DNA from: Ignavibacteriales bacterium UBA6490
Lineage (GTDB): Bacteria; Bacteroidota; Ignavibacteria; Ignavibacteriales; Ignavibacteriaceae
Assembly (NCBI GenBank): GCA_002435365.1
Contig: DJMM01000089.1
Span: 33,433 to 46,092 of the forward strand
Length of the DNA stretch: 12,660 nt
Direction: 5' to 3'
Shown: positions 7,758 to 12,660 of the stretch, piece after piece
Layout of the letters: each line of letters begins with the position of its first letter
How positions within the stretch are numbered: position 1 is the stretch's first letter
Notes under the pieces: generated by a model
The model's input: the letters and a program-made list of their open reading frames with translations, nothing else
Database searches by the model: none
What the model was told of the DNA's origin: nothing
Program-made: the position numbers and the translations under genes

Positions 7758-8228
7758 ATGAAAAGGTATATTATGTTGAGCCTTCTGGCGTTAATAAACT
7801 GGAGCTGTGTGCAGCAAAGCGAGGTTGATACAGACAAAATCAAACAGGAAATCATGAACGCAGATCTGGAGTTTTCAGCTCTATCAGTCCGCGAGGGTAT
7901 CTCTGCCGCCTTTATTAAATATGCGGCTGATGATGTAGTTCTGCTCAGAGATAAAAGATTTCCGATAATCGGGATTGACTCGCTTAAAGTAGCTTTTAAA
8001 AACCGGTCTGAGGGCAGCCTGCTTGAATGGAAGCCCTGGAAAGCCGAGGCAGCTGCATCCGGGGATCTGGGTTACACCTTGGGAAACTGGAGACTGACAA
8101 CTAAAGATTCTCTTGGAAATGACCAGATGTCTTACGGAAATTATTTTACGATCTGGAAAAAAATCAACGGCGAGTGGAAATATGTCGTTGACGGCGGTAA
8201 TGATACACCCGAGATAAAAGACTTTTAG
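7758..8228 (+). CDS. Probable lipoprotein with DUF4440/SnoaL-like (NTF2-fold) domain
   Basis: A 156-residue protein. The frame is open back to a GTG at 7722 that overlaps the mfd stop, but I choose the ATG at 7758 because it starts a lipoprotein-style leader: MKRY, a hydrophobic core, then WSC with Cys at 17. The lipobox is loose (Asn at -3 and Trp at -2, with an acceptable Ser at -1), so lipidation is probable but not certain. Residues about 28-150 follow the DUF4440/ketosteroid-isomerase-like pattern: ADLEFSALSVREG near the start, W..W.AEAAASGDLGYTLGNW in the middle, and YGNYFTIWKKINGEWKYVVDGGND at the end. Such small cone-shaped domains bind or act on varied ligands, and no substrate can be inferred here. 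It is 32 bases downstream of mfd and probably co-transcribed, although a functional link to repair is not evident. It converges on the phosphatase gene with only 22 bases between stops. Confidence 0.8.
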   Translation: MKRYIMLSLLALINWSCVQQSEVDTDKIKQEIMNADLEFSALSVREGISAAFIKYAADDVVLLRDKRFPIIGIDSLKVAFKNRSEGSLLEWKPWKAEAAASGDLGYTLGNWRLTTKDSLGNDQMSYGNYFTIWKKINGEWKYVVDGGNDTPEIKDF

Positions 8229-8250
8229 TTAACCTAGTTCTGTCTTCCGG

Positions 8251-9855
8251 TTATACTCTTTTTATATATACGGCAGTTATGTCATCGCTTTGTTTTGCCA
8301 ATCCGGAAAAATACGAAACATCAGCTACCATGAAATCAATTAATTCCTTTGACGGCAGGTGGGATCGGTTTATAAGTATCTCTGTCATTTTTTCTTCAGA
8401 ATATTCTTCTCCTTTTTCATTCATCGCTTCTGTTATTCCGTCGGTATACAGGAAAAGAGAATCGCCTTCGTTGAGAGTATAATTCTGTCCTTTAGACGGG
8501 ACCCCGAAATTAAACATCCCCAGACTAAATCCGCCAGCGCTGATCTTCTCAATATTTTTGTCTTTTCTCAGCAACAGCGGGGGATTATGTCCTGCATTTA
8601 TTACGCTCATTTCGTTTTTCCGGGTATCAAGCAGAGCGATAAAACAAGTTATATACTTATCTGGTGTGGTTGAGGTATAAATCAGGCTGTTCAGCCGGAG
8701 GGCTAATTCTCCCGGTGTAATATTAAATTCAAGATAGGTATGCAAAGCGGCGCTGAGTGTGTTTACAAGAAGCGCAGCACCAATTCCCTTTCCTGCAACA
8801 TCAGCAATAATTACTGCGCATTTATCGTCAGGAAGTGATACGCAGTCATAATAATCACCGCCGACTTCCTTGGATGGTATATTCACACCCGCAATATCAT
8901 ACCCTTTTATCAGCGGAAGTGTCTGCGGTATTATTAACTTCTGAATAGTGGCTGCGACACTTAACTCTTTTTCCATTCTCTCAATTTCAATGGTCTGCTC
9001 ATGCAGATCCTGATTTTCAAGCGAAGCCAGTATCTGGCGTGAAATTGAGTCCAGCAGAATCTTATCAAGATCACTGAAAAATGTTGCTCCCTTCCTGGTT
9101 TCCTTTTCAGATAATATAAACCGGAAGGTTCTGTTCTTATATTCGAACTTCGATTCGATGCTAAATTTGTTTGTCCTGATCACTTCAGGATCTGCTGAGG
9201 GGGGAAAAATGTACTGGTTGAACGAGTTTTTGTTCTTGTCAGATACTTCAATAAAGGCAGACGAAGCATTTGTAAGAGCCGTTGCCCTGGTAAGTCCCAG
9301 TTCGCAAAGTTCGCTCTGCCCGCTGCATTTTGATAAGTCGATGCCTGTATCGATGAGATTATTCAGCTGGAAAATTTTTTCGTGCAGCTCAAATACTAAC
9401 TCCTTTACCTTCTTATGACTTAAATAGGAATTATAAGCGGCATCGAATACCTGAATAATTATCTGAAGTGTAATCTTGTCAAAGACTGAAAACTCAGTCT
9501 TGTCCAATTTTTTCCCGAGCAGGATTCCCAGAACGGAAGAATCTGCCAGCGGAACTACGGCTACTGCATTTATTTTCTTGTCGGCGGGGTACTCTATGCA
9601 GAAACGGGTTTTTTTTTCAATACAGGATATTAAATCGGGATTCCACTTGCCTCTTTGACTGATTTTCTTCCATTCGGAATCGGGATTACTTTTATGAAAT
9701 AAATGAATACCTGCAATAATAAATGTTCCCCTGAGTATGTTTTCAAAATTTTTAACCATTTCGGAGAAATCAGCGGACCTGGCGAGTATTTCAAACCCTT
9801 CCTGAAATGATTCAGCCTGTAGTGAAAGTTTCTCTACCAGACGGTTTTCTTCCAA
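8251..9855 (-). CDS. GAF-GAF-SpoIIE (RsbU-like) PPM serine phosphatase
   Basis: A 534-residue soluble regulator, last gene of the minus-strand signalling run. Two GAF-like sensory domains (about 20-145 and 160-280) are followed by a helical linker (about 283-305) with ERMEKELSVAATIQ, usual before RsbU-type phosphatase domains. The PP2C/SpoIIE catalytic domain (about 308-534) has its metal-binding acidic motifs: GGDYYD at 332-337, DVAGKG at 352-357, NAGHNPP at 420-426, YTDGITE at 470-476 and SDDITAV at 523-529. No key Asp is missing. The expected role is to remove phosphate from the STAS protein encoded 48 bases upstream, when a ligand or partner signals through the GAF domains. The signal is unknown, and neither GAF domain shows an obvious cofactor motif. 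Translation appears to start at a TTG (9855-9853): AAGAGG sits six bases before it and the next in-frame Met is residue 33. Confidence 0.93.
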   Translation of the reverse strand: MEENRLVEKLSLQAESFQEGFEILARSADFSEMVKNFENILRGTFIIAGIHLFHKSNPDSEWKKISQRGKWNPDLISCIEKKTRFCIEYPADKKINAVAVVPLADSSVLGILLGKKLDKTEFSVFDKITLQIIIQVFDAAYNSYLSHKKVKELVFELHEKIFQLNNLIDTGIDLSKCSGQSELCELGLTRATALTNASSAFIEVSDKNKNSFNQYIFPPSADPEVIRTNKFSIESKFEYKNRTFRFILSEKETRKGATFFSDLDKILLDSISRQILASLENQDLHEQTIEIERMEKELSVAATIQKLIIPQTLPLIKGYDIAGVNIPSKEVGGDYYDCVSLPDDKCAVIIADVAGKGIGAALLVNTLSAALHTYLEFNITPGELALRLNSLIYTSTTPDKYITCFIALLDTRKNEMSVINAGHNPPLLLRKDKNIEKISAGGFSLGMFNFGVPSKGQNYTLNEGDSLFLYTDGITEAMNEKGEEYSEEKMTEILINRSHLPSKELIDFMVADVSYFSGLAKQSDDITAVYIKRV

Positions 9856-9861
9856 AACAAA

Positions 9862-9867
9862 CCTCTT
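9862..9867 (-). promoter_or_regulatory. Shine-Dalgarno site supporting a TTG start
   Basis: AAGAGG on the minus strand lies six bases before the TTG codon at 9855-9853. It is the main reason to begin the phosphatase at a rare codon rather than at the Met 32 residues later, which would cut into the N-terminal sensory domain. Confidence 0.65.
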
Positions 9868-9903
9868 AAAATTATTCGTTTAGCCGGGTTGAAGCATGTA
9901 AAA

Positions 9904-10242
9904 TCACTTTAGTGCCGACTCAACAGAATCGGCCTTTTCTGCAAACTGGAATAAACCCATAATATCGAATGTTTTCTCAATTGTTGCATCCAGATTTGTA
10001 AAAATAAGACGTCCTTCCTTTTCGCTCAGTTTCTCAACTATATCAATGAGATAGGAAATTCCAATTGAGTTGACTACTTTCGATTTCTCCATATCTATTA
10101 TAACTTTGTCTATTCCGGTTTCGAAGTACTTTATAAATTCCTGAACTATTTTTTCACCGCCGACATTATTTATATATCCATCGGTTCTTAACACCAGTGT
10201 TTTATCGTGCAGTTCTGATATTAAATTAAAATCAACAGCCAT
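9904..10242 (-). CDS. STAS-domain anti-sigma factor antagonist (RsbV/SpoIIAA-like)
   Basis: A 112-residue single STAS domain of normal length for the family. Visible features are the strand VIIDMEKSKVVNSIGISYLIDIVE (about 47-70), the following RLIFTNL strand and the closing helix region FDIMGLFQFAE. The phosphorylation loop reads N58-S59-I60-G61, where classical members have D-S-[S/T]-G, so S59 is the predicted phosphoacceptor. The acidic residue is Asn here and the neighbouring Ser/Thr is Ile. In the known scheme, the unphosphorylated protein binds the serine kinase and frees its target, and phosphorylation blocks this. The kinase gene ends 10 bases upstream and the phosphatase gene starts 48 bases downstream, the usual order for a partner-switching cassette. 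GGAG five bases before the ATG gives a clear ribosome binding site. The sequence cannot say which target is controlled. Confidence 0.92.
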   Translation of the reverse strand: MAVDFNLISELHDKTLVLRTDGYINNVGGEKIVQEFIKYFETGIDKVIIDMEKSKVVNSIGISYLIDIVEKLSEKEGRLIFTNLDATIEKTFDIMGLFQFAEKADSVESALK

Positions 10243-10252
10243 TTATTCTCCG

Positions 10253-10666
10253 TTAAATTAAACTCTTTATAATAGAAATTTTGGTGCCCTGGGGCCCGGA
10301 TTCAATCATCAGGTTATCAGACATCGATTTCATAAGTTTTAATCCCCACCCGCGCTTATAATCACTGCCCATCTTATTTTTAATATCAGGATCTTCAACT
10401 TTATCGGGATCAAATCCTTTCCCGTAATCGGTTACAAGAACCGTAAGTTTCTGCTTCGACATTATAAACTCTACCTTTACATAAGGATCTGAATCTCCTC
10501 CATGCTCAAAAGCATTAATAATTGCTTCCGTTACTGCAACTCTTGCTTCTCCAAGCTTGTCTGCCGGAATTCCCAGATAACCGCCCATTCTGTCAAGACC
10601 CTCGGTCGCCACCAGTTCAATATCAGGTATTCTGGGCAGTTTTATTTCCAGTATAACATCTTCCAT
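10253..10666 (-). CDS. RsbW/SpoIIAB-like anti-sigma serine kinase (HATPase_c_2)
   Basis: A 137-residue GHKL-fold kinase, the usual size for RsbW-type proteins. The ATP-binding motifs are present: the N box EAIINAFEHG (E47, N51, H55), the G1 box DYGKGFD at 80-86 and the G2 box RGWGLKLM at 105-112. These proteins bind a sigma factor or another effector and phosphorylate their STAS antagonist. The classical dimer/sigma-binding surface cannot be judged from sequence. The ATG at 10666 has AGAGAG seven bases upstream. It lies 48 bases after the HD gene and 10 bases before the STAS gene, indicating co-transcription. In many GHKL/STAS/PPM cassettes of this phylum the real target is not a sigma factor, and none is encoded nearby, so anti-sigma should be read as a family name. 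Confidence 0.93.
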   Translation of the reverse strand: MEDVILEIKLPRIPDIELVATEGLDRMGGYLGIPADKLGEARVAVTEAIINAFEHGGDSDPYVKVEFIMSKQKLTVLVTDYGKGFDPDKVEDPDIKNKMGSDYKRGWGLKLMKSMSDNLMIESGPQGTKISIIKSLI

Positions 10667-10714
10667 AATAAAGCTCTCTAAAATTATAAAATAATTCTTC
10701 TAAATTCTATAAAG

Positions 10715-11317
10715 TTATTTTTCAAGCTGTTTTTTAAGCAGCTCGATGTTTTTTTGAACACCGGGACCGTATTTCCAGATGGCATAGTCTGAAAAGTACT
10801 TATGAGACTCCAGAAAATTAATAGAGCGTTCAATCCAGTATTTGTCAGAAATGTTTTTATCTTCCCTTATTTCAATTTCTCTTTTCAGCAGGTTATTTTT
10901 TTCAAAAAAGTCATCTCGACCCAGTGAAATCAGGTCGGCATCCCGTATTACGAATTCTGACAGGCTGTTAAGCTGCCTTGAGGTTTCTGTCGCCATAATG
11001 CATTTTACTACAGTCTCTTCATCGCAGTTAAAGGATTTGTTCCTGCCCAGAAAATCTAATGCAATTTTGCAGCTTATTTCTTCATGCCCGCTTGTAGCAA
11101 GCACATAACCTGTATCATGAAACCAGCCGGCAATTATGATTGCTTCCAGCTCACTGCCGCTCAATCCCGAACCCGTACCAATTTCAAGGCTACCGTAAAC
11201 TGTATCAAGAGTATGTTCAATGCTGTGGTATAATGCCCAGCCAGGAAGATTTTTATCAAAGAAATCTGTCACAAAATCGGAAACAGCTTTTATAATTGGT
11301 GAATGATTAATATCCAT
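10715..11317 (-). CDS. HD-domain metal-dependent phosphohydrolase
   Basis: A 200-residue single HD domain. Metal ligands in order are the YHSIEHT motif (H31, H35), the HD doublet in GWFHDTGY (H67, D68), H78 in GHEEIS, and D126 in IRDADLISLG. The set is complete, so an active phosphatase or phosphodiesterase is expected. The shape (YH..EH, FHDTGY, HEE.S, DADL..LG) is that of small standalone bacterial HD hydrolases often encoded beside cyclase- or kinase-linked ATPase/TPR proteins; the substrate is not known to me. If the upstream protein carries a nucleotide cyclase domain, a cyclic nucleotide is a plausible substrate, but this is inference. It lies 35 bases after the ATPase/TPR gene and 48 bases before the kinase gene. 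The ATG at 11317 has no good Shine-Dalgarno sequence, which fits translation within an operon. Confidence 0.87.
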   Translation of the reverse strand: MDINHSPIIKAVSDFVTDFFDKNLPGWALYHSIEHTLDTVYGSLEIGTGSGLSGSELEAIIIAGWFHDTGYVLATSGHEEISCKIALDFLGRNKSFNCDEETVVKCIMATETSRQLNSLSEFVIRDADLISLGRDDFFEKNNLLKREIEIREDKNISDKYWIERSINFLESHKYFSDYAIWKYGPGVQKNIELLKKQLEK

Positions 11318-11352
11318 ATACTAATTATTTCATGTTTAAATTGAACTTGTTT

Positions 11353-12660
11353 TTACCAGACACCGGATTGAAGCCAGATATTCGAATTAACCTGAGAGGC
11401 TTCTTTAGCAATTCTGCCAATAATTCCGATTGCCTTTAAATTATAATCCATCGCTTTTTCTTCATCCCCCATCAATGTATATATACTGCACAAATTATCA
11501 TAAACTCTTGCCAAACCATGATAGTTTCCGGTTTTCTCGCATAAAGAGAGACTTCTGGTATATGAATCAATCGCCTTATCCAGATCATTCTCGATCTGAA
11601 ATAAATTCCCGATGTTATTATACACTGCCGCCAATCCGGGCTGATCGTTGATTTCTTCTCTTATCTTTATACACTCGGTATAAAAATGATGGGACTTCGC
11701 ATATTGATTTGTGCTGCTGCAGATGTTTCCCAGGTTGTTATATGCCTCTGCCAGATGGTATTTATCTTCGTATTTAAGCAGAATATTTAATGCCGATTCA
11801 GAAATTTTTTCTGCATCATCGAATTTATTCTCCCTGAAAAAGACCATGCTCTTAAAGAGATAGGTAAGTGCGGCCTCAAACTCATTACAGCCGCCGATCA
11901 AATCAAGACTTAAATCAAAATACTCATGCGCTTTTTCATAATGTCCCTGGTTCTGATGAATGTGTCCTATTTTTCTGTAAACCCCTGAAATCCTGCAGCT
12001 GTCACCTTTATCATATTTAAGTGAATGGTTATAATGCTCAACAGCAAGCGAATACTGTGCAGCTGATGAATATGCGTCTCCCAGACAATTGTGCAGTTTT
12101 ATTAATTGTCCCTCTGCGGGTTCGGCAATATATGTCTGCTCCAGTGCCTTTTCATAATAAAACAAGGCATCTTCTTTTGAAAATAATTCCGCGGCCTTGT
12201 CTCCCGACTGCATGTAATACCCGAATGCTTTCAGATGATCCTTTCCTTTTTCAAAGTGAGGACCTAGAGAATATATGTGATCCTCTAATACGGCTTCGTT
12301 TAGCGTCTCAATGGCATCACCAATGCTTTTGTGCAGCTGCTGTCGGTGTGAAAGAAAGAGCGTGCTGTAAACCACTTCCTGCATCAGCGGATGTTTAAAA
12401 ACATATTCTCTCTCTTTTAAAAGCTTAATGTTGGTGCCGGATGACAGATGACGCAATATCAGCTCCTTATGCTGAAGTTTCCTTAATATATCCTTCAGCT
12501 CATTATTTTCGTACTCATCTTTTAATATATGGGCCAGCAGCTTTTCCTGGAATATCCTGCCGATAACCGAAGCTGTTTGCAGAACACGTTTTTCGCCCTG
12601 ACCTAAGGAATCAATCCTTGACATCAATACATTATGAAGCAGATCGGGTACCATGCACTC
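11353..12660 (-). CDS. ATPase/TPR sensor protein, C-terminal part (5' end outside the window)
   Basis: The frame runs off the right edge; the Met at 12654 is almost certainly internal, since it falls inside the conserved start of a segment normally found mid-protein. Residues are numbered from that Met. Residues 1-120 (VPDLLHNVLMSRIDSL, KRVLQTASVIGRIF, YVFKHPLMQEVVYSTL) are the helical segment that follows the P-loop NTPase module in large multi-domain regulators. Residues about 130-420 hold roughly seven tetratricopeptide repeats, including GDAYSSAAQYSLAVEHY, GNICSSTNQYAKSHHFY and GNLFQIENDLDKAIDSY. Proteins of this build usually carry an N-terminal class III nucleotide cyclase or Ser/Thr kinase domain, which would lie to the right of the window. 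TPRs bind partner proteins. It is the first visible gene of the signalling run and may supply its input. The C-terminus ends soon after the last repeat. Confidence 0.85.
   Translation of the reverse strand, partial: ECMVPDLLHNVLMSRIDSLGQGEKRVLQTASVIGRIFQEKLLAHILKDEYENNELKDILRKLQHKELILRHLSSGTNIKLLKEREYVFKHPLMQEVVYSTLFLSHRQQLHKSIGDAIETLNEAVLEDHIYSLGPHFEKGKDHLKAFGYYMQSGDKAAELFSKEDALFYYEKALEQTYIAEPAEGQLIKLHNCLGDAYSSAAQYSLAVEHYNHSLKYDKGDSCRISGVYRKIGHIHQNQGHYEKAHEYFDLSLDLIGGCNEFEAALTYLFKSMVFFRENKFDDAEKISESALNILLKYEDKYHLAEAYNNLGNICSSTNQYAKSHHFYTECIKIREEINDQPGLAAVYNNIGNLFQIENDLDKAIDSYTRSLSLCEKTGNYHGLARVYDNLCSIYTLMGDEEKAMDYNLKAIGIIGRIAKEASQVNSNIWLQSGVW

Noticed and set aside
8229..8250. Shared terminator between the two convergent genes
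   Set aside because: Only a weak five-base pairing can be drawn around the 22-base gap; no GC-rich stem with a T-run is seen.
12021..12398. Plus-strand open frame of 125 codons
   Set aside because: It lies wholly opposite the well-supported TPR-coding frame and its product shows no recognisable domain.

Overview
The window looks like a piece of chromosome from the Bacteroidetes/Chlorobi/Ignavibacteria side of the tree. Ignavibacteria are my best guess. The evidence is a textbook type IX secretion (Por) type A C-terminal sorting domain containing YPNPFNP, a second, decayed sorting-like tail on a glycoside hydrolase, AT-leaning spacers, and several starts without a clear Shine-Dalgarno sequence. 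The taxon is inferred from protein style, not from a marker gene comparison.

Left part (1-631): the 3' end of a small Met/His/Cys-rich metal-binding protein with an EF-hand-like loop and a degenerate heavy-metal-binding domain. A gene-free stretch of about 325 bases follows. It is not empty: it holds four consecutive potential RNA hairpins, one of them a clean three-way junction, and ends in a strong bidirectional rho-independent terminator. This is the best candidate in the window for an undescribed element.

Middle-left (632-4240, minus strand): two exported proteins. One is a non-enzymatic cell-surface protein made of FnIII, four carboxypeptidase-regulatory-like repeats and a T9SS tail. 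The other is a GH18 (chitinase-type) hydrolase with intact catalytic motifs, an FnIII-like domain and a worn T9SS-like tail.

Middle (4324-8228, plus strand): full-length mfd, the transcription-repair coupling factor, closely followed by a small probable lipoprotein of the DUF4440/SnoaL-like (NTF2 fold) type.

Right part (8251-12660, minus strand): a five-gene signalling run. In transcription order it encodes a large ATPase/TPR protein (5' part outside the window; such proteins usually begin with a nucleotide cyclase or Ser/Thr kinase domain), an HD-domain phosphohydrolase, an RsbW-like anti-sigma serine kinase, a STAS-domain anti-sigma antagonist, and a GAF-GAF-SpoIIE (RsbU-like) PPM phosphatase. 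The last three form a complete partner-switching cassette: the kinase would phosphorylate the STAS protein, the phosphatase would reverse this, and the unphosphorylated STAS protein would pull the kinase off its target. No sigma factor or other target gene is visible, and the upstream pairing with an HD protein and an ATPase/TPR sensor suggests a larger circuit.
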